NCBI GenBank assembly: GCA_963921195.1
Contig: OY992536.1
Coordinates: 322,789,038 to 322,853,037 of the forward strand
DNA length: 64,000 bases
Reading direction: 5' to 3'
From: Pegoplata infirma
Taxonomy: Eukaryota; Arthropoda; Insecta; Diptera; Anthomyiidae
The notes beneath the pieces were generated by a model, which was not told the DNA's origin, made no database searches, and worked only from the letters and a program-made list of their open reading frames with translations. Shown here piece by piece: positions 10,613 through 22,191 of this stretch. Position numbers and translations under genes: made by a program. Position 1 is the first letter of the stretch. The number at the start of each line of letters is the position of its first letter.

Positions 10613-10732
10613 ACACTGTATACTAGGGGTTACAAACGGAATGACAAAATTAAAAATTTTGTGTAATTTGTGAGATTTTGGATAATTTTTTGTGTAATTT
10701 CCAATTCCTTTTGTGGCAACACTGGTTTATGA

Positions 10733-11395
10733 ACATTATTTTTTGAAAAAAACGTCCTAAAAACTTTTCTGAAAAATTCTAAAAACAAAAATTTATTTGG
10801 GAAATTTTGTTTTGAATTTTAGAGTAAAGAGTGAGAAGTTCTTTAAAATGTTTTTGAAAAAAAATTTTGAAAAAATATTTAAGCCGAAAAAATTTGAGTG
10901 TGATCTGTGACACGTTATAATTGAACTTGTTTGTGTTCCACATAGAACGTTCCAGTGACGAGTAATATATCTCACAAAATTGTCAGGTATTTGTATATGA
11001 AGGTGTCAAGTATGATGGTTCATTTGGATCCGTGTGACCTATTAAGGACCGGCCACTTTTCCTGCAGGGTATACATAGAGTTGGGTAACAGGCTGAATCA
11101 TGACCACACAAACCCCTAAAGTCATGGTCCTAGATACTTAATGTTGGCATCACCTTAATTACCATAATGATCAATCTGGTAACTTAAGAGTTAAGAAGAA
11201 TATGAAATACAAATAGAGAATAATGATTTGCAATCTTGTTAAATGACGTTTAACATATATTTTATTGAATAAATAACACTACTGGCTTTTGAGAAAATTG
11301 AGTTCAATGTTCAAAAAATAGCCATTTTGGACATTTTTGACAAGTCATAGCGGATGAACCCGTTGTGCTGATAACTTAAAAATAAGTCAAGGGTA
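10733..11395. other. Unclassified AT-rich DNA
   Basis: No gene, TIR or clear tandem array found. Confidence 0.4.
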
Positions 11396-11399
11396 AAGC

Positions 11400-11690
11400 T
11401 CAAACAATGTTCTTTAGGATGAACAACAACAGTCGCTTTAACCGTTGGAGCACTAATTGCCTTTTAATAGGTATTTGAAAGGTATTTTCCCCAAAAACGT
11501 AATTTTTCCCCAATGACATGTCAGCAGTTGGGTATCGATGGACACCAACAATTCGTTTAAACAACAGCTGACCAACTGATGACATTTCATTGGGGACATT
11601 TTGAAAAATTGTATGAAGATATCAGCAATTTAATAAAGGGAGATTCAGCAGTATGTCAGGGGTGAATTTTTTGCCGACTTGGTAATTTTC
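11400..11690 (-). repeat. Small dispersed repeat (relative at 32667-32850)
   Basis: Shares, in inverted orientation, AGTCGGCAAAA, CTGACATACTGCTGA, ATCTTCATACAATTTTTCAA, ACATGTCAGCAGTTGG and TTTAAACGAATTGTT with 32667-32850. Internally it repeats CAGCAGTTGG/CTGACCAACTG motifs. Family unknown. Confidence 0.6.
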
Positions 11691-13187
11691 GGATTACATG
11701 GAAAACAAATGCAAAATGTCGTGTATAAAAATCTCTTTAAACAAGTGCTATCCAAAAAACCTTAATTATGCAAAGAATTCATTCATATAAATGCCTGACT
11801 CTAAATGGCAACACACAGACAAGCTTAAGAAGAAACAAAAAAACAAATATTAATAAATTTTCAACGTTTGTCACATGGCTTAGACGACACACGTTTTCAG
11901 ACCGACCAAGTAATATACGGTAATACACCAAAAAAAAAACAACTTATTACTTCAACAGAGAAGAATTACTGCTGCTGCTCATCAAAAATTCATAACGTTT
12001 GCTTATAATAAAAATTATTCAAATTTAAGAAAAAGGATCATGATGTATGAATAATAGACGATGAACGAAATGAAAATAAAAATAAAACCAAGACAAACAA
12101 TATTAGAATTGGGGTGGCATCCTTGATTCAACCAACACACACATCCATTAAAAAAAAAAAAAAAGATACAATTACATTATAACAGTTTTGTGGTAATGTT
12201 AAACATACCAGCAATCATTCCCATTTTCATACCATATAAAATGAACAGGACAAATCACACCCTCTCTAACTAACACTAGGCGTATGATGATATGGCAAGG
12301 ATGTTACTCCTGAATATTTTTTGGAAAAAAGACACTTTATTATAATATTATTATTATGAAGATGATGATGGTGATGCAAACGATTACAATTTCTTTTTTG
12401 TATGTTGAAAAATAATATGATGAGATTGCAAAAAATATAAAAAAAATATTAGAAAATATCATTTACATGTAGTAGTATCATACACACACATTTACTCATT
12501 TATGGTCACAAGCTTCAACACAGAGACATTTTCATGCTGTGAAAAATGAAACGGAAATTGAATGATTTTTACTTAACACCATCATCGGAAGTTGCTACTT
12601 TATTGTCATTTAGTGGTTGGTTGACTGCTTTAGATTTGGCAGTCATATACACAACTTTCAGATGACGATGTTGATATTTTTTTTTTTTGTTTTCTTGTGA
12701 AAAAGTATCACTATCATTGTTATTAAATTTTAACGCCCTCAATATGTTTCAAATCGAGAATAAATTTTATTACTACTATTTTATATTCATAGCTGTTGTT
12801 CCCAAAGGGATTTACGTTACTTACACTTGTGTTGATAATATGTTTACAAAAGGATTATCATTGGCAAACAAAAAAAAATATTATTAAAATATGCGAGAAG
12901 GTGATAAAAAAGGAGAGAAAGAAAATGTTTATATAAGTCCAGCAAAATCTTTATAATGGTAATAGTTATGTAATGCATTACCATGTAATGCATAGCGAAG
13001 CAAAGTAAAAATATCCTGTTAGATCTGAAATTATGATAAGAGATATGATTGTGGCAGTCATAACTTAAGAGCATCATATTCACTGAAAAAAAAGACAATT
13101 AAAATTTAGAAAAAAGTTTCTTTGAAAACACTGTGCGACAGCCCAAAACGGCGTGGTTTCTGCTTACCGGGGAAAGATATACCGGTA
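11691..13187. other. Low-complexity AT-rich DNA without recognised repeats
   Basis: Holds a small (GAT)n-like patch near 12355-12375 and simple A/T runs. It shares nothing obvious with the rest of the window, so it may be older host sequence. No supported exon. Confidence 0.4.
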
Positions 13188-13289
13188 GAAAAAAGTTATA
13201 CGCGTCCCGGGGTTTCGCTGGGTTATCTGTAGTAATCGAAATATATCGATTTGAAGTTAGGGAAATGGTCGTTTTTTGTACTACTATAA

Positions 13290-13515
13290 CAATAATAGTT
13301 TTGATCACATGATCAATTATTTTTATTTATTCTTTCGATTTATTTACAACTAATTTTTTATAAATTCAACCAAACCGAAAGCTGGTAAGAATGACCGTCG
13401 TCTTTGTAGCGAAAAACCAAGGGTTTTGGTGGGAATCGAACCCACGACCCCCACGTTCAAAGGCTAGCACGCTACTAACTAGCCTACGGGCTAGTTGGTA
13501 GCGTGCGTATAGGGA
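13290..13515 (-). mobile_element. tRNA-derived SINE-like repeat, copy 1
   Basis: On the minus strand: CTAGTTGGTAGCGTGC (A box), GTGGGTTCGATTCCCACC (B box with its arm), then a tail ending in the palindrome TTGATCATGTGATCAA. A second copy is at 25648-25852. Uniquely here, the 5' tRNA-like head is followed by an inverted second head (CTAGTTGGTAGCGTGCG on the plus strand near 13490), giving a head-to-head hairpin. Confidence 0.75.
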
Positions 13516-13747
13516 AATTGTAATTTTTGTGCATTTTTCGTTAATATTGACCATCATAATGTCTGAATATTGCAAAGTGATGTTCAAAAAAGTTCCGAAT
13601 ATCGCAAAGTGATGTTCTGTAAAGTTGTTAAACTTAACGCCAGCTATAACTTTGCTGAACATCACTTTGCGATTTGGACATTTAGATGTTAAAAATTTAC
13701 GAAAAAGGTACAAAAAACTACAATTTCCCCTATAACTTCAAATCGTC

Positions 13748-14013
13748 ATATCGTCGCTGTGCCAACCAGAACTGGTATGTGTATTTTAACATTTTTTAAA
13801 GAGTCTTTAATAACAGCTAAATTTGGTACTTTTGCGCAATTTTTTTTAAATTTAAATTAATGTTAATAGAAAATCTGCAATGTTATTAAAATATTTATGA
13901 AATAAATATTGTTTTTTAACACCGCGAAAGGTCAAAATTAAGCTGATTTGTAAGCCTCTCCAAAAAATTTTGAAAAACACATACCAGTTCTGGTTGGCAC
14001 AGCGACGATATGT
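13748..14013. mobile_element. Small MITE with about 36-bp near-perfect TIRs
   Basis: ATATCGTCGCTGTGCCAACC at the left and its complement at the right, continuing through AGAACTGGTATGTGT. About 265 bp, non-coding. No target duplication established. Confidence 0.75.
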
Positions 14014-14299
14014 CGATTACTTGGTCTTACCCAACGAAACGCCGGGACACGTATAACTTTTTTTTAACTATGAGAAAAAAAGTTTAGTTCATTTATTTAT
14101 AAATAGTTCATAGTTTTCTTTAAATAGAGTTATTTAATATAAGGAAAAAAAATCTTACTGCCGAAGAAATTTTCCCCAAATCTAAGAAACATATCTCTAT
14201 TTTAAATGCATATTTCTTAAAAATATGTTTACAAACAATTTAGTTAAAATTTACTAAAAATAACTTCATCGTATTTCTCTTCTTAGAATTGAGGAAGTA

Positions 14300-14395
14300 T
14301 ATTTCTTAGAATTTAGTTAATAACTTCTTAGAATTTAGTTAATAACTTCTAAGAATTAAGTTAATAACTTCTTAGAATTTTGTTAAAAACTCAAA
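14300..14395 (+). repeat. Short tandem repeat, about 25-bp unit, roughly 4 copies
   Basis: TTAGAATTTAGTTAATAACT is repeated with small changes up to ATTTTGTTAAAAACT. Confidence 0.85.
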
Positions 14396-15840
14396 ATGGC
14401 GGTATCTGGAAATCTAAGTGAGATAGAGCGAAACGGATAAAATTTTCAAAAGAAAGTACACGAAAAATATGGTATAGCCTAGCTCTGCATATCTGTCGGA
14501 GTCTCAAGACCCTTATTTCGGATCTAAAATTTGCCATTCCCGTAGAAACCTCCCGCAAAAGGAAGGTTTCTACGAAATCCCTCCGAGTAAAAAGTTTTTG
14601 AAGTATACAGTTTATAAAATTCTCAAGACCCTTTCAGGCCCCTAATTCCCGTATTTTAAAAACTTAGCAAGGTAGAGCGAAACAGACAAAAGTTTTTTTT
14701 TATCAAAATCCAAGGCGAATTTTAAACAGCCATACGGGGTACTAGCCAACATGGTCCTCTAAAGTCCGGACCCAATGGGTGTGGAGTCCAGACTCTGGAC
14801 CCAATCTAGTCCTCAAATGTGTATGAACTAAAATATAAAAAAACTTTTCCCATTTTTTACTTAAAATTTGCATAAATTCAAATTAGTTTGTTTTCTTATT
14901 TTCACGAAAAATATACAAATTCAAATAAAAAAAATTTTTGACGCTAAATCATTGCCATTTTTTCTCAAAATTTATTTAATTTTGTCCTACTTTTCAGTTC
15001 ACTTTTTTTTGGAAAATCGAAAAAAGGAAAATTCCTCCACTCTATTCTACAAGGGGTAACTCTTTTTCAAATTTCAGGAGGCAGCTCTTTTATTTTGGAC
15101 TACATCGCGTCTATCACAGACAAACGGATATTGATAGAATGGTCAATTAATCACTCGATGGGGTCCAAAACATATTTAAAACCTACACAACATAGTGGTA
15201 CTGGTTATAATGAGTTTGTGCTGATGTTTGTTACTACCCAAAATAATGGTCCTACGCCTACCTATCGACTTAGAATTACTTTATGAGTCACAATTTCAAT
15301 TGATTGACTTTAAAATTGAAATCTAAGCATCTTTTGGCCCAAGGATGAAGCCCATTGAAATTGGAAAAAGTCAGTCCACGTTATGACCTAGCCTCCACCC
15401 AAACGCCATTTTGAATTTGGCTTAAATGATTCTAATGACCGTATTATAATGAGCAACATTTTGAAATACGGCATGTAATCTTATTTTCTATGCACAAATC
15501 ATTGTTCCAACACTCAAAAAATCATGTCATTAACTGTTTGTAGTTTATTTAAAAAGTTTTACGTTTTGTCGTTTTTAAAAGAAAAACCATTTGTTTAACG
15601 TTAAGTTTTTTTTAATGACTATTTCTGTTATTTGTTTCAAAAATAACAACACAAAAAATAAAGACTTTTATTAGCATTCAATTTTCTTCTCTAACTTTTA
15701 ATGATTTGTATACGTTATTTTTTTTTTTCAAATTGTTGGAATTTTTTAAAGAGAAGTCAGTAGTTTTTACCTACTTATGTTGGTTATTTTTTTTGTATAC
15801 AAAAAATTTAAAATTATTTATAGAAGCATGTTTGTATCAA
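14396..15840. other. Mosaic of decayed repeats, no gene
   Basis: 14405-14450 matches, inverted, the repeat at 1890-1970. 15085-15180 holds DINE-like debris (TTTTGGACTACATCGCGT, then GATGGGGTCC). 15300-15400 shares a GGCCCAAGGATGAAG block with the hAT MITE at 45958-46585. Near 14770-14815 a short GGACCCAAT repeat occurs. The remainder is AT-rich filler. Confidence 0.4.
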
Positions 15841-16131
15841 CACTGAAAGAATTATTGTTCATAATATCTATGAACAAATTTCATTAAACCAAATTCATAG
15901 AATCTATGAGACAATCCATTGGCTGAATGAATATTCATTAGTATTGTGAAATATTTCATACAATTTTATTCATAGATTTTGTTAAATTCATAGAAAAAAT
16001 TAATAGACAAAAATATCACCAATAAGCCTTTTAAATTTGTTAATAACTAAAATACTGTTATAATTAAAAAATTTAATAAATTTATTAAAAAAAATAAAAA
16101 AAAACATAGAAAATGTTTAAAAAAAATATTG

Positions 16132-16215
16132 CTGCCCTGGTAGAATTCGAACCCAAGACCTACCGGCTGTAAAAATTATTGTCGACGCCTTAGCTATCAG
16201 CGCCACCAAAGGAGG
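16132..16215 (-). ncRNA. tRNA-like module, left, TIR copy 1
   Basis: Minus strand: GATAGCTAAGGCGTCGAC (A-box region) and CTTGGGTTCGAATTCTACC (B-box arm). Transcription would run toward the left TIR. Equivalent to 21905-22015. Confidence 0.65.
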
Positions 16216-16238
16216 AAAATCTCGCCAACTATCACTTA

Positions 16239-16827
16239 CAAGGGAAGTATCTCAACCATTATGAACCGATTTGCCTGAAACATAAAATATATATAAATGA
16301 GACGATTTTAAGGTTGGGGTGTCTCGGCTTTTCGGCCATATCAGTGTTTCAAAATTTCGTTGTCCCCTTATGAAACCATATGGACCTCCGGGAAAATTTC
16401 GATAACTCACGAACTAACAGGAATATCCTCTAGAGCAAAAATACGTGTCGACTTAAATTTAATAAAGATTATTTCGTATTCATATGGACATCGTAGCTCT
16501 ATGTCTTTATATAAATACCCCCCAAAATGTTCACATTTTCATGAAAAAAGTATTTAACGAAGCCAAGCTTTTACAAGGTTATGCCACCATTGGATAGGTA
16601 TTAAAAAAAACCTTTCTTCTCATATATAAACATCATATACTTTCTTAGAAAGAAATGGCTGAAAAATCAAAAAAACGATTTTTTCGCCATTTTTTGACCC
16701 ATGTTTTGAACCCCTAAATCCCCGATATGGCCGATAAGCCGAGACACCCCAACCTTAGAATTGTCTCTTTTATATATATTTTACGTGTCATGCAAATCGG
16801 TTCATAAGGGTTGAGATACTTCCCTTG
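16239..16827. mobile_element. PIF/Harbinger-like MITE, copy B
   Basis: Same TIRs as copy A, flanked by TTA (16236-16238 and 16828-16830). The sister host element at 22034-22046 keeps the uninterrupted sequence CACTTAGTTTTG, which proves insertion and the 3-bp duplication. 589 bp, non-coding. Confidence 0.9.
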
Positions 16828-16924
16828 TTAGTTTTATAATGTTCATTTTTTTTTGAAAATACACAACAATTTTGTTTTCTACAAACACACACACAGCTTT
16901 TGGCAGAGCATTGTTGCAGAGAAT

Positions 16925-16990
16925 TGATCGGTGGCTTGAGACTAAGCTTCACGAACAACTGGTTTTGTGTTCGAATCTCGGTGGGAATAA
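16925..16990 (+). ncRNA. tRNA-like module, right, TIR copy 1
   Basis: GGTGGCTTGAGACTAAGCTTC then GTGTTCGAATCTCGG. The A box is weaker than in the sister copy at 22192-22262. Reads toward the right TIR. Confidence 0.55.
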
Positions 16991-17739
16991 GTTAAAAACA
17001 TAAAAATTTTTAAAAATAGAAAATTGTAAATAAAATAATAAAAAAAAAATAAATAAAAATAATAAAATAAAAATAAAATAAATAAAAATAGAGTTAAAAA
17101 TATTTTTTTTTCATAGCCTATGAACTTTTTCATAGATTTCTGGTTTCTATGAATTTGTTTCATATCGTCACCTAAAATGCAAAACGCCCTAACTAACACA
17201 AAATTCAAAATCGCGTTTTTAATTGATTCTTATGTATTGGATCAAAATACATGTCCACAAAAAAATTTAGACTCCTTTGATCAAAAATGGGGATTTTATT
17301 AACAAAATTCAAAAAGCCCTAACTACATGCTTTGATATATGTTAAACCAAAAAGCCCCAACTACACATTTGTATACATAATATTGCCGACGCAACTCTTA
17401 TTTTTTAAGATTAAACATTTTTGTTGATGCTTCTTCTTCCACAATGTCCACCAATAGGAAAAACACATGTATATGTACACAAAAAATAAAGTTTAGAAAT
17501 TTACCAATTAACCCCTTGAGGCCCGTACTCTCACGAGAATTGTTCCTTTTTCAGCTATAGAAATCGCAATTTATGCAGCACAATTAGTCTTAAGTAACAT
17601 ATAAATTCTACATAAAATTTAATAACAATACAATTAATGACGATTAAAAACATGATTGGAAGTTCTTCATTCCGATTGAAAAAAATTCAAAGTTAATTTT
17701 TCGTTAAATAAGTAAAAAAAATGTTTTTAATTATAATTT

Positions 17740-18140
17740 TTGCTATTATTACAAAAAATATAGGGGGCTAATTATGTAACTTGATAATCGTCAATCTTCA
17801 TCGTGAGCGATACGATTGACGATTATATATGGGGGTTTTCATCTCAAGGGACACAACTTTTAAAACCAATAGTAGTTTAGTCACAATTTTTCAGCTAGAT
17901 CGGTCAAGAACTTTCTGAGTTAGAGGGGGCCGTAATTTTACATTTTGGTCAAACAGGTGTTTTTTTTTGCATCCATGTAACTGATTACCTAATATTCCTA
18001 GCAAAATGTGTCCCGAGAGTTTAAGATAGCTATTTCTTTAATCTTTCAAAAAAAAATTTTTCTTTTTTTTTTTTGCAAAATCAAAAATTTGTTTGGCATT
18101 TTTTAAAACCGGCCCTTTTTTAACTCAAAATAAAGCTAAG
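17740..18140. other. Interior of TA-target element, unclassified
   Basis: A local inverted pair ACTTGATAATCGTCAATC / GATTGACGATTATAT lies near 17779-17829. No coding sequence. Confidence 0.4.
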
Positions 18141-18143
18141 GTA

Positions 18144-18702
18144 CACAGAAAAAAATAAAAAAAAATTTTGAGTAAATTTTTAATACTATTGAGTAAAAAC
18201 TTACTCAATTTTGCACCAGTAAACGATTTACTAGTATTGAGTAAATTTTTAATAAAAAATTATTAAATGCTTACTAAAAAAATTTTAATGGATACTATTA
18301 AAAATTTTTCAATTTTTTAAGTAACTTTTTAATTGTGTCAAGTAAAAATTTACTCAAAATTTATCAATTTATTTTTTTAAAAAGTTTAAAAAAGTTTCAC
18401 ATTTTTTTTTTTTCGAAAAAAATGTTTTTTCAAACTTTACCAAATATATTTATTTCTTGAAGACATTGGAAAATTTCATAAAGATGATTTCAAACTTTCA
18501 TATACATACACAAAAAACTATAAACTAAACGAGAATTCAAAACACGAAGAGAATAAAAAAAAATAAAAAAAATTATTAAATTTTGTATTAAATTATTTAC
18601 TCAAATTTTTTTTTTAGTTTTTGAGTAAATTTTTAATTGCGTCGATTTAAAAATTACTCAAATCTTATTTAAAAATTGTTTTTCTCAATATTTTTTTCTG
18701 TG
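18144..18702. mobile_element. CACAGAAAAAAAT MITE, copy E1
   Basis: Starts CACAGAAAAAAATAAAAAA and ends ATATTTTTTTCTGTG, flanked by TA on both sides. Interior rich in GAGTAAATTTTTAAT/TTACTCAA motifs. Sister copy at 24434-25033 and a part copy at 57637-57960. Non-coding. Confidence 0.8.
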
Positions 18703-19894
18703 TATTTTCCTTTAAGAGCTTTGTAGGATGCGAGTGAGATATCTATCAAATGCCCAATATTTACTGTAGATCTTAAGAAATTTTCCAGAAGCCGAGTAAA
18801 CATTTTTGGCCGAAGAGTTTTAGATTTTCTTTTCATTTTCGTAATTTCTGACCTAATAATAGTTACGCATAAAAAAATTGGGCCCCTCCTTCCCCCTTAT
18901 AACGCTGTTTTGGCCAAGGCTATTTTGGTACTCGCCGTGATCTTTAAGAAATGCAACTTAATAATAGTTATTCTACAAGAATTTGGATTTCTGAACCCCC
19001 TTCTTTACCATTATTTCGCCTGTCAAGTAAATATAATTTTGTCCCTTATATATTTATTACTTCGCAAACTTTGAGAACTTATAGTGAGTAAGTGGACCCA
19101 TTTAGAGACTTAATGAAAACAAAACTTTTGTTTCTCTAAAACTCTTCTATAATTCAACTTTTATCACATTTATCCTATCTTTTACTTGAACAAAAAAAAA
19201 AATCGCAAAAAATCATTTGGGAAGTATAGTTGCCTGTGGTCGTTAAAAGGTTAAAGCATTTTGATGTATTAGGTTATTTCGGGCCATACCCTTTGTCCTG
19301 TTCCACCCTCATTTGACATGGAGCTTTAAAATGGTAAATTGACATTTTGTATCGAATTAAGTTAGCATGTGTTTAACAGAATCCAAAAAAAGACATTTTG
19401 CAGTGTTAGGTTATATAGCAGGTGCCACGCCCCTTTTTCCAATACCACCCACATTTTGTTAGAGTTCTATATGATAAAACAACATTCAGTATAAAATTTT
19501 GTTAGCATGTTCTAACATTTTGTAACACATCTGCTTAGTGTTTTAAACATCTTTAGTGCAGTTAGGGCTTTTTGTGTTTCTGAAAATTTCAAGACAAAAG
19601 GGCGTTACTAACATAACTTTTCAAATATTAAAAATTTATAATTTTTTTTAACAGAAATGAATTTGTTTGTGTGTTTTTACTAATATTTAGGAAATTTGTA
19701 ATGAAAACTTTTATAGTTTTTATATAAACACGTTTTTTGCTTCTCCTGTAAAATTTGTAAAATGTTAGATAGGGCGTTTTGCATTTTAGGTGACGATATA
19801 TTCTATGAAGCGCATCATTGGCTGACTTCTAATAATTTTTTTCATAGAACCAATGTACGTTTTCATAGCCGTAATGAAAAAAAATATTTTAGTG

Positions 19895-20795
19895 AAGTGA
19901 CTTTGGAACGACTTAATCCACCCAATGAAAATGTCAACCGACATTTAGCAACAAAAATAAACCGATGCCACTAAAATTTAACATAAGATATATCCATTCG
20001 TCCCATGTTTGGACCGATCCATTTTCCGAAAAACACTTGTGTAGGGTATAGGGTAGGTATAAAATCGTACAATATAAAACCTTTATAAACTTAATAAAAT
20101 CCTAACCACATGCTTAAACATTATAAATTTACAAATTTTCTTTTACAAAATATTACACATACTTAATAAAAATTCCCAACAGATTTATTTACAAAATATT
20201 ATAATCCAATTTACACATTCTACCATAATAATCTGTCCTTTTTTTGCTGCCATATCTAAGATCTTTGTAGAATTTTTCAAAAGCTAATCTCTCATGACTA
20301 AAATACTTCGAATATTCTATTTATACAATTTCGTATACTTTCATACATAAATTATTTACGATATTGAATGTTGTATATTTTGTAAAATAGTTTAACGAGC
20401 ATTGAACGTCGTTTTCCGGCGGAAGTGTAATTTGATACTTATTCCAGTAAATGACACTTTTTTTTTGTTTTTTTTTTGCTGTGCTGTACATTTTGTGACA
20501 TATTTTGGGCTGTTTCTTGTTGGAAGACGACGTCGACGACAATGAAGAATTAAAAGATAAAAGGGGTGCATTGTAAATTTTACTAAGTTGTGAATGGTAA
20601 ATTTTGTGGGCTAATGATATGAAGTTTATGAAAAAAAATCCAGTATTTATGAAGTGAAATAAAAATATAAATTTAAAATCAAAATTACACATATTTGTGG
20701 TGATTTTGTAATTTTGTTTTTGTGTATTTGTATATTGCTTTTAATGATAGTGGTGTAAAACTAACGAATATTAAATAAATAATTGAAAAATTTAA
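19895..20795. other. No supported gene
   Basis: A 123-codon open frame on the minus strand (20321-20692) has no recognisable domain and a low-complexity start. It is not supported as a gene. Could be single-copy host DNA. Confidence 0.4.
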
Positions 20796-21388
20796 AAAAA
20801 TATATTCTTATATAGTTTTGTATGGGCTATCGATTAAATTTTTTTTTTTTTTGGAAAATTTTCAGAATCTTCTGAAATTTTCCATTTTTTAAAAAAGTCA
20901 ATTTATTAAAAATCCGGTTACTTTTTTTTAATTTTTTTTTTAAAGTTAAAATGTTTGTCCATCCACACAAAAAAATTCAGACACGCGTTTTTAGTTTTTT
21001 TCGAGAAAATCGTATTTGAGTTTTAAGTTTCATAACAGATTAGTAATTTGCTTGTACTTTCTTGTTTCAACAGAGCGTATGAGTAATATTTATGCAATTA
21101 ATAATGCTCATTCGCAACGTTAAAACAAAAAAAATACAAGCAAATTACAAAATTGTTATGAAATTTTAAATTCAAATGCGATTTTTTCGAAAAAAGCGTG
21201 TCTGAATTTTTTTGTGTGGACGGACAAACATCTAAACTTAAAAAAAAAAATAAATAAAGAAAAAAAGTGGCCGGATTTTTGATAAATTGACTTTTTTAAA
21301 AAATGGAAAATTTCAGAACGGGTTCTGAAAATTTTCAAAAAAAAAAAATAATCGATAGCCCATACAAAACTATATAGGAATATAAATT
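20796..21388. mobile_element. Foldback element, arms about 280 bp
   Basis: ATATAGTTTTGTATGGGCTA at the left pairs with its complement near 21351-21376. CCACACAAAAAAATTCAGAC near 20963 pairs with the complement near 21200-21222. TTGCTTGTACTTTCTTGTTT near 21048 pairs with the block near 21125-21145. Turn near 21085. Non-coding. Confidence 0.75.
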
Positions 21389-21904
21389 TTTAAGATTGTG
21401 GTGCATTCCGTTTTAATGTGATAAATATTTAATCCAATATTTGACCACGCCTTCTAAGCCCAGTTTTTGAAAATCAGAAAAACCAAAAACGCAATTTTCT
21501 TAGTTCCATATAGGGCTATCCAAACAACCTATTCAGAAATTTACGGGACACATGTTTTTCTGTAGCGGAACATTTGGTGTGGAATTCCTCTTATGTGTTA
21601 AAAGTAAATGTTATACACTGAAAGAATTATTGTTCATAATATCTATGAACATATTTCATAAAACCAAATTCATAGAATCTATGAAACAATTCATTGGCTG
21701 AATGAATATTCATTAGTATTGTGAAATATTTCATAGAAATTTATTCATAGATTTTGTAAGATTCATAGAAAAAATTCATAAAAAAAATGTAATTAATAAT
21801 TTTTTAAAAATTAAAATAATGTTACAATAATTAAATAATTTGAATAAATATATTAAAATAATGTAGAAAATATAAAAAAAAACATAAAAAACGTAAAAAA
21901 AAAA

Positions 21905-22015
21905 TATTGCTGCCCTCGCGGGGTTCGAACCCCGCTGGGGTTCGATTATAAATTTCCCTACCGGCTGGGAAATTTATAATCGACGCCTTAGCTGTCAGCG
22001 CCACCAAAGGAGGAA
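21905..22015 (-). ncRNA. tRNA-like module, left, TIR copy 2
   Basis: Minus strand: TGGCGCTGACAGCTAAGGCG then GCGGGGTTCGAACCCCGC, a full T-arm-like hairpin. The middle has a local duplication with TTTATAATCGA hairpins, so it cannot fold as a normal tRNA. Confidence 0.65.
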
Positions 22016-22191
22016 AACCTCGCCGACTAACACTTAGTTTTGTAATGTTCGTTATTTTTTTTTGCAAATACACAAACATTTTGTTTTCTACAAACATACA
22101 CACAGATTTTGGCAGAGCATTGTGGCAGAGCATAATTTTTTAAAGTAGAATATTAAACAAAATGGATTTTAAGTGTTATAACTTGTTTATT

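Larger units (their letters stand above)
7399..10724. mobile_element. hAT-like element, 3.3 kb, with nested and captured DNA
   Basis: Termini CAGTGTTGCCAC and GTGGCAACACTG are perfect 12-bp inverted repeats. They are flanked by the exact 8-bp duplication GTTTATGA (7391-7398 and 10725-10732), the hAT signature. GGATAATTTTTG and TGTGTAATTTT motifs recur just inside both ends. No hAT transposase is visible. The interior holds a degenerate DINE copy, two inverted arms made of repeated units of about 160-168 bp, and a protein pseudogene with a LINE fragment in it. An intact duplication around so composite an interior suggests the guests came later. Confidence 0.85.
13188..14066. mobile_element. 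Foldback-like composite with SINE-like insert
   Basis: AGTTATACGCGTCCCGG near 13194 pairs with CCGGGACACGTATAACT near 14043, and CGATTTGAAGTTA near 13248 pairs with TAACTTCAAATCG near 13732. Between them lie a tRNA-derived repeat, a hairpin region (13553-13690, GCAAAGTGATGTTC pairing with GAACATCACTTTGC) and a small palindromic MITE at 13748-14013. Confidence 0.5.
17165..19796. mobile_element. TA-target TIR element, 2.6 kb
   Basis: 26-bp perfect TIRs starting TCGTCACCTAAAATGC and extending less perfectly. Flanks and the sister host element at about 22430 (GTTTCATAGATTCTATG) fit insertion with a TA (or ATAT) duplication. The inner TIR motif AAAACGCCCTAACTA is echoed inside as CAAAAAGCCCTAACTA near 17309, CAAAAAGCCCCAACTA near 17348, and inverted near 19560. 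No transposase ORF. It holds the element at 18144-18702. Confidence 0.8.
15841..19894. mobile_element. CACTGAAAGAAT TIR element, copy 1, with two nested elements
   Basis: Left end CACTGAAAGAATTATTGTTC; right end degraded (CCGTAATGAA...TAGTG). Subterminal ATGAAWTTTCATAGA-type short palindromes recur near both ends. Sister copy at 21616-22529. A Harbinger-like MITE (16239-16827) and a 2.6-kb TA-target element (17165-19796) sit inside. Without them the element is about 0.9 kb, like its sister. Carries two different tRNA-like modules pointing outward. The 2-bp flank is AA on both sides. Confidence 0.8.

Noticed and set aside
13366..13713. 115-codon minus-strand ORF
   Set aside because: Runs across the SINE-like tRNA repeat and hairpin; no protein similarity recognised.
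20321..20692. 123-codon minus-strand ORF
   Set aside because: No domain, hydrophobic low-complexity start, composition as expected from AT-rich DNA; not enough to call a gene.
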